NCBI GenBank assembly: GCA_006538405.1
Contig: BJKQ01000020.1
Coordinates: 328,568 to 392,567, forward strand
Origin: Hansfordia pulvinata
Lineage: Eukaryota > Ascomycota > Sordariomycetes > Xylariales
DNA: 64,000 nt
Reading direction: 5' to 3'
Below, piece by piece: positions 32,280 to 45,200 of the stretch. The notes beneath the pieces were generated by a model. It saw nothing but the letters and a program-made list of their open reading frames with translations, searched no databases and was not told the DNA's origin. How positions within the stretch are numbered: the first letter of the stretch is position 1; each line of letters begins with the position of its first letter. The position numbers and the translations under genes are program-made.

Positions 32280-35200
32280 GGTGGAGGGTGATCGTGTTTA
32301 GGACTGGAGCGGTGATCTAGTGCAAGGCAGTGAAGGTGGAAGTAAGTGGAAGTTGCTGTGATGTGATGAGCGGTTCGGGGTGATTTTCGAGGGCTACGCT
32401 TCCAGTATTTGTACCCAGTGGCCGAGTCCGTTCCAACATGTTCTCCTTCAACACATCCGCAGCTGGCAAGGCTGCGACGGCCCTTGATGCTCATCCAGCG
32501 ACACACTTGCCTTTCGGGTTTCGTCACGAGGCGGACCTCGTGTCCTTGGCAACTGCTCTATTTTTGAGGCTTGTTGGCCACCGGGGACACTACGCGGCCG
32601 TGAGCATGGCCGAGAGTATTGATCCCATGCGAAGAACGGTGAGCCACGACCAACTCGCCGGTGAGCAATGACCAACTCGTCGCCCGCCGGCGTCCACTCG
32701 CACGAGGACGCCGTCTCCCCGATTCTCCATGGTGGCAAGTGGCCGCCTCGCCGAAGCTATGAGGAGGGAGGCGACCCCCGGCGAACTCCCGTGTGTGGAG
32801 CCCGACTGGACGGGGGCCATCCCGGCAACGCTCCCTCCCCCGTTTCTCCGACCCTTCCCGATGCAGTTGGAGGTGTCCGGCCTGGACGTGCAAGTCTGCG
32901 GTGCTATCGTGCTGAAGCTCTTTCTTGTCTTGCAACATCACTGCCGCTCTCGACCGGCAAGACTGCCGCCGTCAAGTGCAATGCAGCGGCCGGGCTTCAC
33001 CCTATGAAAAAACGAAGATACGGGTAGAAAGCACTGGGATCCGGAAGGCCGTGCGGATCCTTCGGTCCGTCGTCCTCCCTCGGCGCGTGCCGCCGGGACG
33101 CGTCGCCGTAGCGAGTCCCATTGTTCGAGTTGCAGGCTTGTCGCAGGGGCTGCGGCCCTTCCATCAAGAGTGCAGCGCTTGGTGTACATGATGGACTGTA
33201 TGGCTGGCGAGCCTCGTCTGGTCAAGCCGCTTGGGTCACGTCTACCAGTGCCCTGGGTCATACAATCGAACCAGGCGCTTTAGGCGGAGTGGCGGGTTTA
33301 TGGTGGCTTTTATGCCCACTTCGTCCCGGATCTTGCTTCCGTGAGCAGGTGGGTGGCATCCCGTAGGCCCTCGACATCTCCAAGTCCCGTTTTAGCCATT
33401 TCCACGTCTAAATGGCTGGCGCATTTTCACAGATTCAGGTAGAATTCTCGTCCGAAAGCAGTACGGGTCACCCAGCTCACCGGAGACAGAGACAGACAGA
33501 TAGACAGCAGCGTGGCGCAGACGACGATGCCAGGACAGAATCTCCCCCTTGACGCCAGCGCGTCAGCTTACTCTGATGTCACCACCTTGTTACGCAGCCA
33601 GTTCACTAGCAGCCATCATCCGGCCTTGCGGCTCCGGACGGGCCGGCGTAGCAGCTCTATCTACCGCCACGTCCCTCCTCGGGTCCTTTTCCTCGACTCT
33701 GCCCCCCCAACTTCAACAACCGGCGCCGCAACCACGGGATACGAGGCTGCTCCTCGACAACCGGGACCGCCGAGTGTGTCAGTGTCAGTCGGCAGTCCTC
33801 ACACCTCCAAATCCGGGTCATGACACATAGGAGGGCAGACAGAGGAAGGCATACAGGCAAAAGCAAGACACAGAACGAACGGCGCAGCCACGGCGTCACG
33901 CACGACCAGACCGAACACCGCCATCCTCCGTCCCAGGGCTGACCACCTAGGTTGAGTACCAAGTCGTAGGTAGGCATTCTGGCAGGCTGAACGGCGGGCA
34001 GACCAGCGCGCCTACGACCCAGGTCCCCCAAAGGCAGGGCGCACGCATATACGCACACACACACACACACACACAGACGCAGACGAGCAGGTACTCCATG
34101 CCCTCCTTTCCTGAGGCTTCTTTCCTCAGGTGTGTGCAACGGAAAAGAACATCCACCCCGACCAGGCTCGCCTCCTTCTCCGTCCTTCTCCACGTAGGTG
34201 ATCTGCATGCATGCATGGGTACGTGCGTACTCTTACGAGCGAGCCCTGCTTCGCCCCGGGACGCGAGGCTCGCACGGGCTCGTTTCCTCCGCAGAGCTCT
34301 GAGAAGCTTGCAAACGAGCAGCGTTTGCGAGGATTCACCGGTGACGACGTGTTGACCTGTGTGCGTTCGGTTCGCGAGATGCTTTTATTGGGGGGATGCA
34401 GATCAGATATTGACCCTGGTCTGCCTTTCTTCCTTTTTTTTTTTTTTTTTTTTGCTTTCCCTTCCCCTTTTCCCTCCTCACCCATTTGGCATTTTATTGT
34501 TGGAGGGGCCCTCGGGAACCCCCAGAGAAAAGGGACTTTGCATCTTGCATGGCGCGCGCGCGCGCGCAGAGAGCCGAGTGGAGATGGTGGCAGATAGCTA
34601 CTGCATGAAGAATTCCGGGGCCGGGGCTTTGGAGAGGGGGCACCACAGACAGCCTGACAGAGAGCCTGGCGAGGCGAAGGTGAAGGGCACACGGGTTCCC
34701 CGTGCAGAATGGCAGAGGGTTCCCAGTTTCCACTTTCGAGCTGCGGCGAGGCTTCGGGGCAGCTCGAGCAGCTTCTCGTTTTCATCAGCCAGACTTGGAA
34801 GTGGAAAATGAGAGTCGCTATGTCAAGTAGGTACCCAAGGCCGGTGAGGTAGGTGTGCTGGGTAGGTAGGCGCTCAAAGTGCAAAGCTGGGTCGGTGCAG
34901 CCACTCACTCCCTTCTCCCCAGCCCCGTTAGGCACCCTGCCTGCCGCCAGGTCTCACTGCGCGGCGAAGAGGGGGCGGGGCGGCAAGGCTCGCGCAGGAC
35001 ACACTCGTACGGGCCGGCGGGACGGCGTCGGCGAGAGGGAGGGGGCGTTGCTTCTACGTGCCACCTGACCCGGAGCAGCAGGACTCCTGGAGGAGAAAGA
35101 GATGCGATGAACGATTAGGCCCCGCCACCGAACCCCCGGCGTGGCGGGCACAGAGCTGAACAGATGAAGGAGGGGAATCGGTAGCTCCAAGTCGGGGCTT

Positions 35201-36015
35201 CAGCGGAGCCCCCCCCCCCCCTTCTCCCCCCAATGGAACACATTGGCCGTCCCGCTATGCATCTGTGTGCAACCCTTTGGGGCGCCGGGTGCTGCCGCGC
35301 TTGCATGGTTGAGCACACCACCATGCAGGCCCACGATGGAAGCGTACAACACGGGCGAGGTAAGGGTCAGACAGTCTCGGGTAGAGCAAAGAAAGAGAGC
35401 GGGGGTCACGAAGGGGAGGGGAGGGGTCAAAGGCGGGGTTCCCATATATACAGTATGTGTTTTTCTATCAAGGTTGTTCTGGTGTCTATGATGCAGCACA
35501 AAAAGGAAAGAACGTCCACCGTCCGTGAGCCGTCGGTCTGGCGACCTCTAGTCTCTCTCTATGCCAAGTCTAAATGTCGAGTCCGCGCGAAGAAGAAGAA
35601 GATCAAGCAAGGAAATCGAGACAACACCCAAAAAAAGGACAAAAAAGTCAGAACCAACTCCAACAATCCCTTATGTACAATGCAATGCACCCCCTTCGGA
35701 ACCACCGGACGAAGCGCCAGCTCACTCGCCAGCCAGCCAGCCAGCCCGACCTCGTCCAAGCCATTTCGGCCCCCATCGAGAGCGCAAACGGACCTCACGT
35801 CGAGTCGAGTCAGGTGGCGGGCCGTCGAGCCTCGCCGTCGACGACAGGGCACGCACAGCGAGGCTGAGCAGCCGAAGCAGCAGGATGAAGCATGGGCAAA
35901 GATGACGGTGCGCCGGCGCCCATGAGCCGAGAGAGACAAAGCCTGGCGCGGTGAGGTATCCCAGGCCAGACGCCATCCGGGCATCTCTTCTCGATGACGA
36001 TCAAGGGAGACTGCT
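32280..36015. other. Intergenic region of about 3.7 kb
   Basis: No recognisable gene. It contains a CA microsatellite, a GC dinucleotide run near 34550-34566, a T-run at 34434-34453 and a C-run near 35210-35221. An imperfect direct repeat (GTGAGC...GACCAACTCG) lies at about 32640-32682. The part next to 36016 is the 3' side of the small zinc-binding protein gene. Confidence 0.4.
34053..34075 (+). repeat. CA dinucleotide microsatellite
   Basis: About eleven CA units between ATACG and GACGC, with further CA/GCA words around it. It is a simple repeat in noncoding DNA. Confidence 0.9.
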
Positions 36016-36344
36016 CTATTTGCCGGCCCAGACGGTGCAGTCGTCACAGCGGTAGTGGCCGCAGTGGTGGCAGGTGTCGTCAAAGTTGTACGAGAAGGCC
36101 TCCGAGGAGCCATCGATGCAGTTGTGCTGGGGGCCGCGTTAGCACGGGGGTCATTCATCTCGACGAACGCGGGGTGTTGCTCTCGACTCACGCAGGACCA
36201 CGACCAGTTCGCGCTTGACTTCATGCCTCTCGAACCTTTGAGAGCAGAGCGTCTCATGGCGTTCGTACGCTGGGAGTAGGATTTGTACGCCTCGGCGCCG
36301 TTGCTGGCGTGGTTGAGAGCGTTCATGTTGGTGAGGTGGGCCAT
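36016..36344 (-). CDS. 87-residue Cys/His zinc-binding protein
   Basis: Two short exons (36344-36192 and 36126-36016), joined in phase 0 across an intron with donor GTGAGT, a GCTAAC branch site and acceptor CCCCCAG. The first encodes MAHLTNMNALNHASNGAEAY and a basic stretch ending NWSWSC. The second continues HNCIDGSSEAF and ends with a cluster of ligand-like residues: CHHCGHYRCDDC, then TVWAGK. Paired cysteines (CxxC three times: residues 51-54, 70-73, 78-81) plus histidines suggest a zinc-ribbon or treble-clef-like site. I do not recognise a named family. Each exon is too short to stand out alone, so the gene is easily missed. It probably acts inside the cell, since there is no signal peptide. 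Confidence 0.72.
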
Positions 36345-39195
36345 CTTCGAGATCTTGGGGAGACGCGAAGAGATATTGGAAAGAAGTCGAATCGAAGAGG
36401 CGGGAATGGCTGGATATTTGTTGAGTTGAGAGATGAGATGTGAAAGATGATAGTGAGGAAGGCGGTATTTCAAAGTACTGATGGTCGGAATGGTCGAGCA
36501 GAGATTCTCAGTTTCCAACCGGATCCGAGGTCTTATTATACAAAAGAGAAGCCCGCTGAGACGACAGCATCAGCAGCATCGACAACCGGGCGAATGTGCC
36601 TCAAACGAAGCAAGCAACTTGGTGAGGCCAGGCGGAGCACGAGAGAGGCCCGGCGAGGTGAGGCCTCTTCACCCCGACCCAGCACACCGCGATCCACGGC
36701 TCGCCCCCTTATTTCGACTTGCTCGGGCGTGGGCCAAGGCAGCAGTGACAAGAATGACTGACTGGCGTTTGCCTTGCTGCGCGGCGTCCATCTTCCAGGC
36801 ACGGCTCAGCCATCATCAGAAGCCGAATCCGCTTTCAAGGCTGGTGGCCGTTTTGGCCCCCAGAACCGCGATCCACCGGCCCAAGGCTCTGGGACCGGAT
36901 ATCCATGTCGGGCATGCAAGCCTTAGCGTGCCTGTCCCGTTCGAATATAGGCACGGATGCCTTGGGGCCAGACTTGCTGCTGGTGATACTGACCTCAGTT
37001 CGGCCTGGCCGAACCTCACTCTGCAGCCTGCGGCCAGGGCAAAGTCCTGTGTTGCGGCGCGCACTCCAACATTCTTCCGATCCACCCCCGCCAGTTCCAA
37101 CTGGCTTCCCAGGGGCTGGTGACTCGAGATGGCTGCTAGGCAGCATCTCGGGGAAAGGGAGGATGAGCGCCCGTCGTCATCTTGGTCTCACCGTCGCCAA
37201 AACAATCCTGTCACTCTGCCTGGGCGGCTTCGAGGCACAACGCGCAGCCGTCGAGACAGGGCGTGCGAGATCTGACGTGGCCACGCACAAGGCTCGTGGT
37301 ATAGCCCACATCTAGCGTGCCATCTCTCATCCAGTGTTCTGGTGTAAGTCTCGCCTTACTCCGTTCGCACGCACGCACAGCCGCAGCAGGAGCCATTATC
37401 GGCTTATCGGTGGCTTTACGAGGCGGATCGCGGTTCTGTCACGAGGGGAAAAGCCTTACTTACTCACCGATACTCACCGGCCCTCAGCCATGATGCCTCC
37501 CTCTAGTTAGTCTGGCCGGGCCGACCATTGTGCGCGCCCTTCCAGAGGGCTGGGTCCGGTTCCATTTACACCGGGGCTGCCTATCTTCACCAGGGTGGGT
37601 GATGGTCCTGTGTGGTCCTGTGTGGCGTTTGCGTAGTCACGAGCCGTTGCCGGGCCGCTTCTCACTGCCGGCGGCAAGAAAACGTGGTCAACGCAAGCCC
37701 TACGGGGCCTCAGGTCGCGGCCAATTTCGGCCCTGCGCCTCGACTGTCGCCCAGTCCCGGTGCAAAGAGCACAGGCGTTTGCGACTGAATTGGGTCCTCT
37801 CGTTCTCCTTGCCGCGCCCGAGATCCACCCCCTGTTGCGCCCGTGTAATCGTAATCGGGAGGTGGAGAGCCATTGGCGCATGCGCGGGTCCAGTTGTCGA
37901 TCACTTGACGTGAGTGGTCCAATGCAGGGCATTTGGGCAAGACCCCCAAGGACCCTGCTGATCCTGGCGTTCGAGTACTCGTAGGTCCTACGAGTAATCA
38001 CAAATCGTTCTTCGGACGAGAGGGCTGCATTTGACCATGGGTGACGCATTCGAGCTGGTCCAATGCGTCGCGCAAGCCAGACCATCGTCCTGTGTTCGTC
38101 CAGTCTATTTCTGTCTTGTCCTGCCCGGCCGTCTGGTCCTGCAGGGCTTGAGTCGGTAGACAGCGGCAGTCAGCCTCGACGGCAGACTAGGACAGGTCAG
38201 GGCAAGCCAGGGCCATGCGCTGCAGGACTCTCAGAGGCCTGCAAGTCCTGCGGCCTGTCATCGCAGGCAGAGGCCATCACTGCTGTGAGTCAGAGGCGGA
38301 GAGCTGTCTTGGTCCATCGTGCTGTGGTCGTTCACGGAAACAGTGACGATACGCTGAGAGGGCGAGACGGTAGGACGCGCGTGCTAGGAAACTGGAAGAA
38401 TGACGAGAGAGCCCGGAGAGGGGCAGGTACGGAGTTCGTAGAGGGCACGGTGATGCGCGGACCAGAGCGGGCGGGGCACGAAGGCGGCGAGGGAGGGCAG
38501 AGCACGGTCGACTTGTCGAGTCCGCTGGCTGACTGCAACAATGGAATTGTCGGTCTACCGTTGGCGAATGCCCCGCCGCAGTGTAGAAGAAGTGCCGCGA
38601 TGGTGCTTGGCTGGCCTCGCCGGCGGCAGGCGAACGAGGAGGGAGAAATTGCTGGGCGCAGGCGGTCGGCGGCGGATGCGGTTAGCTCGAGGCCCGGCGC
38701 CGGCGCCAGACGTCATAGTCGCCCGTAGCTTGGGGCGCGCCTGCCCTCAATGCCTGTTTTGCTGCTTCCTGCCGCCGCGTGCCCGCTGCTTGCTGCCCTC
38801 CTGGCCGCGCCTGCCACGCCTGCCACGCCTACGCCTGCCCTCCATCCGCCCGCGTGCCTGCCCGGTTTTCACGAGCATCACTCACTCATTTCCACATCAC
38901 TTAATTACCCGGGCACGTGGCCAGGATACTTCCAACTCCCCGGTGGCGACACCATCAGCCAGGTACTCCTAAGTCAGTCACACCTGACATTTCTCTTGGG
39001 CAGGCGCGCCGTCTGCAGCCCGACGGAAAGGGCTAACGGCCTACCAAACCTCATCTACCGAGCCGCGATCTTCTCCCCGCCAATCGCCCGTGCTTTCGTT
39101 TCCCTCTCTTCTCACCACCTCACAGCCCCGGCCTCACTGCGCCTGCGCCCTTCCTCCCAGCCAGCCAGACCGCCCACAGCGACCCAGCCGCCGCC
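36345..39195. other. Divergent intergenic region of about 2.9 kb
   Basis: No gene is recognised. At 37976-37996 there is a perfect inverted repeat of ten bases per arm (TACTCGTAGG, one base, CCTACGAGTA). The final ~300 bases before 39196 are pyrimidine-rich and probably form the promoter and 5' UTR of the MARVEL gene. Confidence 0.4.
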
Positions 39196-39751
39196 ATGGC
39201 TATCCTCGGCATGTCCTTCAGCTATTGGCTGTTCGCCCTGCTGCACTTCTTTCAGTTTGTCCTCGCCGTCACCGTCTGCGGCCTCTACGCCGTTGACCTT
39301 GACAATGCCCGCAAGGCCGAGAAGCCCATTGATGGCAAATTGGTCCGTCCAGATCCTCGCCCTGCCTCATTCTCCTCTCTTGCTTACCGCCCAACAGGTC
39401 TACGCTGAGGTTGTCGGCGGCTTGGCTGCCCTGACCGCGCTGCTCTTCATGGTGCCCCATATCCTTCGCTTTGCCGCCGTCAGCATCTGGAACTTTGTCA
39501 TGTTTGCCCTCTGGATCGCTCTCTTTGGCCTATTCGGCAGCATCTACATCCACGAGGATCCCAAAGACGACGCTGGCACGATTCGCATGAAGAACGCCGT
39601 CTGGGTCGACCTCGCCAACGCCGTCCTGTGGCTCATTAGCACCTTTGCCTCGGGAATTTACTGGTGGTCCCACCGCGAGCGCCTGAGCCGCTTCACTGGC
39701 CGCGCCAGGCTCGACCGTCACTTCTCGACTAGGGGTGGTGTCAAGGCCTAA
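39196..39751 (+). CDS. MARVEL-domain four-pass membrane protein
   Basis: Exons 39196-39342 and 39398-39751 encode 166 residues. Four hydrophobic segments are visible: about 9-32 (YWLFALLHFFQFVLAVTVCG), 53-72 (EVVGGLAALTALLFMVPHIL), 76-99 (WNFVMFALWIALFGLFGSIY) and 118-139 (DLANAVLWLISTFASGIYWW). The tail is basic (SHRERLSRFTGRARLDRH). Size, topology and loop lengths match fungal MARVEL proteins, which sit in plasma membrane or trafficking membranes. A small acidic loop (HEDPKDDAG) lies between segments 3 and 4. The intron donor is GTCCGT and the acceptor is AACAG. The exact role is unknown. Confidence 0.8.
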
Positions 39752-42226
39752 AGCCTTTTCACGATTGCTTTAAAGGTTAAAACCTGCGACGGCCGACCCC
39801 AGTCTATATCGCTGCGCTTCCAATATTGTCACGTTTATCGGCGTCCGGAAGATACCATTGGATTGAAGGGGACTTTGCGGGTGTCCTGGGAAAGGGTTTT
39901 TTGCCCGACGGCACATTTATGCGTACCTTAATAATGTCTAATCAACCTGACCGCATCACTTTTGACCATCTCCTGCGCGAAGATACCAGAAGAAAGCTAC
40001 TGCTCAGGTGGTGTTTTCGATTTGGCTTCTTGAACCAAAGCCGTTGACTCTTTCCACAGGTGGCCCTCGCTGAGTACATGCACAAAGAAGGCATACTCCT
40101 GCCGAGACAACTTATCTTGCATATGCAGACTCTAAACGGCAACGATTCCTCCCAATGTGGGAACCCGCGCTCGACCTGCACTGCTTGACAGACTTCGCAC
40201 CGATCTATCCCTCACGTCGCGCCTTTGCCGACCGTCCATCTCATGCCTCGCCTTCCAGTCACGGCCCTGGGTCATATGACGGTACTCAATCTTCGACCAG
40301 ACCGTTTCCGGAACAGCTTTTCCGTCTGATCGAACTATCGACATGAGCAAATGGTTCCCAACATCCATGCACGGTGACGAAACATTGCAACTAGTCAGCA
40401 CGGGCATGCGACGAAGTCTTCTACATAAGGATCGTGGCGTTAAATTGAGTCGGGCACGCGTCTTCAGCAGAGCTCCAGGTTGTGCCAGTTGCCGCTGTTT
40501 CAGACAGCTGCCATGGTGTCGACTTCAGGAGCACAGATAAGTCCACAAGCGGAGGCTCGACTTCTGGGCTTCAGGCAGTCATCCGATTGGATTGCTTGTT
40601 GCCGTATCCCGGAACCGTTAGCCCGCGCGGGGAGGGTTATCAGATCTTAGCCCGTCTCCCTGTTGACCAGGGTCTGTCTCAGAACTCTTGGCCACCATGA
40701 GTATCTATCAAGGCTCACGTGTCTATCCTACCAGCCCCGGTTTCTTTCCTTTGGCCAATAGCAGTCCACGACTCTTTTCACGCTTCTGAAGAGTATCGAT
40801 TTCACGATGGGTGTCGAAACGTGGCTTGCTGCACATCGGGTTCCCATGCAGTTTGCGCTTGCACAGAGACTTGAAGGATGGCCCGTGATACCCGACACAG
40901 CCCCTTTGCACCAATGGGTGACCTTTCTCTCAAGCTAAATTTGAAGACCGTCGCACGCCAAGGTTGACGCAGTCATATTACTGGTGTATCCATCTCTTGA
41001 GAGAACAATCTACATCGATCTAGCAAAGCAAGCAATCCGACTGGAGCCCTCGACCATGAGCGTATGGGTCATCTTCGGGGTGCCTATTCCACCGCCCCAC
41101 GCGGTCCGAACCGACGGTGGAGCGGCTTGATGATGCGGCTAAGGTGACGACTAAAGCGAGGCAGAGCGGAGCGAAGCGGATCCGGGACACCCTCGCCAGT
41201 CATCGTGGCTGGACGGATCTTCGCAACTCGCGACACCCAAAGCCCACCCAACGCCAAGCCTTACGCTCTTTGCGCAGTCCTGCCGACGCCTCTCTGAAGC
41301 CCGGGCCGTGGAGCTATCAAGAATGCGCAAGATTCCGTGCTTTAGTTCAATCGAAAAAGGCAAGACATGCCGTAGACTGAGACCTGCGTTCGCGCTGCAG
41401 AAGGCGTTGCAGAATCACATTCGAGCATAGCCACGTTCCCGCGACTGATAGGGCGAATCGTCGCTGGGCTACCACTTCGGTAAGTACCTTGCCCAGTCCG
41501 GATCACTGGTCAAGCCTCAATATCTGGCAAGATGATTCACTATGCTGAAGCTGACGATGTCTGGGACTTTTGAACCCTCGAGATGGAGCATAGATGAGGC
41601 CTTCCGCCTGAGGAGATGACGCACGCACTTCTCTTCTCGGTAAAGGCGTTGGGACTCGCGTGGAAGGTTACATGATTTTAATGCCTGTCCGGAGACTCGA
41701 TGCGTTCAGAAGCCTTATCAAAGCCTCAGACCCGAGCCATACACAGACGACGGGGTGCTATTCACTCCCAGGTGTCCCCCCTTCTCCTAAAGCTGAGCGC
41801 CAACTTCGGCTTTCCTTGTCCACGACTTGTCAAAATCCAGGTACATCTCGATTGGCTTCGATCATGTAGAGTGTAGTCGATCCATGCGGACTCTGTTGCT
41901 GGACTTGGCCTCACTGACGTTACTTCACGAGCTCACAAGATTGCTTCCGAGTAGCACCTCTCGATGGAGTTGTAAGTGGACATTAGTCTGATGTAAGGCA
42001 AGTTGAATCCAGCCATGATCAGACCAGGCCCATTCATGTCCCTCCAAGAAGAAGCTGGCGGACTCCATCGAACCTGTCACGGACGTCAATCGATTTGAAG
42101 TGCGGAATATTTATATGAAGCGTGTCAGTGACTGCACTCGATTCTCATCACCGAGCGCTTCTTCATGAACAGGCACGCCAACATTTTACTTCAACCTTGA
42201 CTCCTACTAGTTACTGATCATCCACC
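39752..42226. other. Intergenic region upstream of the polyketide synthase
   Basis: No gene is recognised in 2.5 kb. By eye the base composition is less GC-rich than the DNA on the left, as in the first half of the synthase gene. Open frames are short and lack family motifs. Decayed sequence is possible but not identifiable. Confidence 0.4.
42109..42115 (+). promoter_or_regulatory. TATA-like box of the polyketide synthase gene
   Basis: TTTATAT lies about 115 bases upstream of the ATG at 42227, within AATATTTATATGAA. The spacing matches the other TATA boxes noted in this window. Confidence 0.4.
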
Positions 42227-45200
42227 ATGAACGACTCTATTGCTATCATTGGTCTGGATTCGAGATTTCCTGGGGATGCCAACACTCCACAAAATTTCTA
42301 TGAATTTCTTCTGAAGGGCAGATCCGCAAGGACTGGGGTCCCTCCTGCGAGATGGGATTCTGAGGCCTATTTGCACCCTGATACTGGGAGGCCTGGGAAA
42401 GTGCGCGAAGACCCAACACCTCTGACATGACCTTCGAACGTAGTTGCTGACCGAAATAGACTCGAGTGAGCTCCGGCCACTTCTTGAAAGACAGCGTCTC
42501 GGCCTTTGATGCGCCGTTCTTCTCGATCACGCCTCAGGAAGCGAAAGAGATGGACCCGCAACAGCGACTCATGCTGGAGTGCACTTACAGAGCGCTTGAA
42601 AATGGTGAGTCGCGGAATTCTACCAGTTGGACCCGCTAATGAAGGACGCAGCTGGCATACCTCTTACAAATGCTGTTGGATCAGCCACCGGTGTCTACCT
42701 TGGCTGTTTCGAGCAGGACTACACCGGTTTGATGAGACGTGCCACCGAGGGTCAGTCACAGTTCTCTGCACTAGGGCGCTCCGCAAGTATCCTCAGCAAC
42801 AGGGTCTCTTGGTGGTTCGACTTCCGAGGCCCTTCATCTACCGTCAATACGGCTTGCTCAAGTAGTCTCTTCGCGATACATCAGGCCTGCTTAGCCTTAA
42901 AGGCCGGTGAAGCATCACTGGTGAGTTGAAGTCGCCATTTTCCACTAGCGACAAAATCCAGGCTGACACAATAGGCCGTCGCTGGTGGTTCAAATCTGAT
43001 GCTGTCGCCCGAGCTCACTCTTGAGATGGACGCGATGGGTGTTCTGAGCCCCGATGGGAAATCGTACAGTTTCGATTCCCGGGCCAACGGATACTCACGT
43101 GGCGAAGGACTCGGGCTTGTGGTCCTCAAACGCGTTGCTGATGCGATCCGCGATGGCGACACCATCAGAGCAGTCATACGGAATTCTGTCTCCAACCAAG
43201 ACGGGAAATCGTCCACCATCTCGCATCCTTCCCAAGCCGCGCAAGTTGCTCTCATGAAGAGGGCGTACAGTGAAGCGGGTCTCGACCCCAAGTACACACG
43301 GTTCGTCGAAGCTCACGGGACAGGAACACCCGTCGGCGATGTACTGGAGGCCGGTGCTATCAGAGAAGTGTTCTCTCCATTCAGAAGTCCCGAGCAGCCC
43401 CTCTTTGTGGGGGCAGTCAAGTCCATTATTGGCCATCTAGAGGGCGCATCCGGCATCGCGGGGCTGATCAAAGGCGTTCTTTCGCTCGAGCAAGGCGTGA
43501 TTCTTCCCAACATTTGGTTCGAAACGCTGAACCCGAAGATCAACAATGATGGCACTTTGGCGTTCCCCGTGGACCCTGTCCCATGGCCGCAAAGCGGTCT
43601 CCGTCGCGCGTCCGTTAACTCGTTCGGATTCGGCGGTAAGCGGACTGGCCTCTGCCATACTCCAGGGTGGTCATTTACTGATGTGAGCAGGAACAAACGC
43701 ACACGTTGTGCTCGACGATGCTCTTGGCTTCATCACAGCCTTCGGCGTGCCTGGTATTCATCGGACTGCCTTATTTCCCAAACGAATTGCGCAAAGTACG
43801 GCCGCGCCGGATACCTCGGCCCCAGCAGCCATGGTCTCAAGCCGTGGGTCTGTTTCGTCAGCGTCAAGTCCGGAAACGGATTCGAGCGGCGACAGGAGCA
43901 CTAGCGACACTGAAGTCTCTTCTCCTGTATCGGATCCCGAAGCCCGACATTTTCAAGTCTTGCTTCTGTCCTCCTTTGATCAAGGTGGATTGACGAGAGT
44001 CAGGTCGGACTACTCCGAGTTCTTGACCTCGAAGCCTTGGAACAAACGGCTCTTGGATGATCTATGCTACACGCTCAATGTCAAGAGAACCCATCACGCT
44101 TGGAGGAGCTTCGCTATTGCATCGTCAATTAATTCCCTCCAGGAATCACTGTCGAAGCCGCAACCCCTCATCTGTTCCGAGGCCGGGAGGCGGCTCGCCT
44201 TCGTCTTCACGGGACAAGGGGCCCAGTGGCCCTCAATGGGCAGAGACTTGATGGGCTACCCAGTATTCCGCGAAAGCCTGAGAGCTGCGGAAAACTATTT
44301 CGACAACCTCGGATGCTCCTGGGACATACTACGTGAGTTCAACACGCACCAGCCTCCTTCTCACGTGATTGAATTCTGACCGTAGTAGACGAGATGCTGG
44401 ACGCTCCCTCCTCGCGCCTGAACGATGCCGAGCTCTCACAGCCCATTTGCACTGCCCTGCAAGTTGCATTGACCGATCTGTTCGAAAGCTGGGGCCTCAC
44501 CCCCACGCGGTAACTGGGCATTCGTCGGGGGAGATCGCTGCTGCCTACGCTGCCGGCTATATCACTCGGGAGTCTGCGTGGAGGATCGCGTACTGCCGGG
44601 GTCAACTGTCGGCGAAACTAGCAAGACTGCAAAGCCAGACTGGGATGGCCGCAGTAGGACTCAGCCAAGAAGACACCGAAGCTGCCATCGCCCGAGTTCG
44701 GAAACTCGTCGAGGGGAACATCCAGGTCGCCTGCTGCAACAGCCAAATCAGCCACACCGTCAGCGGCGACATGGCCTGTATCGAAGCGTTGGTGGGGCTT
44801 CTCCAGAGTGAGGAAACCTTCGCCAGGCAACTTGACGTCCCCATAGGGTATCACTCAGAGGCCATGCAGGCCATGACCTACGATTACATTGCCTTGATCG
44901 GACACCTTGGGCCCCGAAAGGACGACGCGGCCAGCTGCCGTCTGTTCTCCGCCACTTTTGGTCGCGAAGCAGCCCCCTCCGAGATTCGCGAGCCAAGCTA
45001 CTGGACTACGAATCTGGTCTCGACCGTACAGTTTCTTCAAGCCGCCCAGGCCTTGCTGGACAGCGCTCACTCCGAAGCCGGCACCACGGCACTGGACCTG
45101 CTCGAGATAGGGCCGCATTCCGCTCTGCGCGGACCTCTCCGCGACATTACAGCAGCCAGGCCAGGCAAGGGGGAGTACCACGCCGCCTTGAGGAGGGGCT

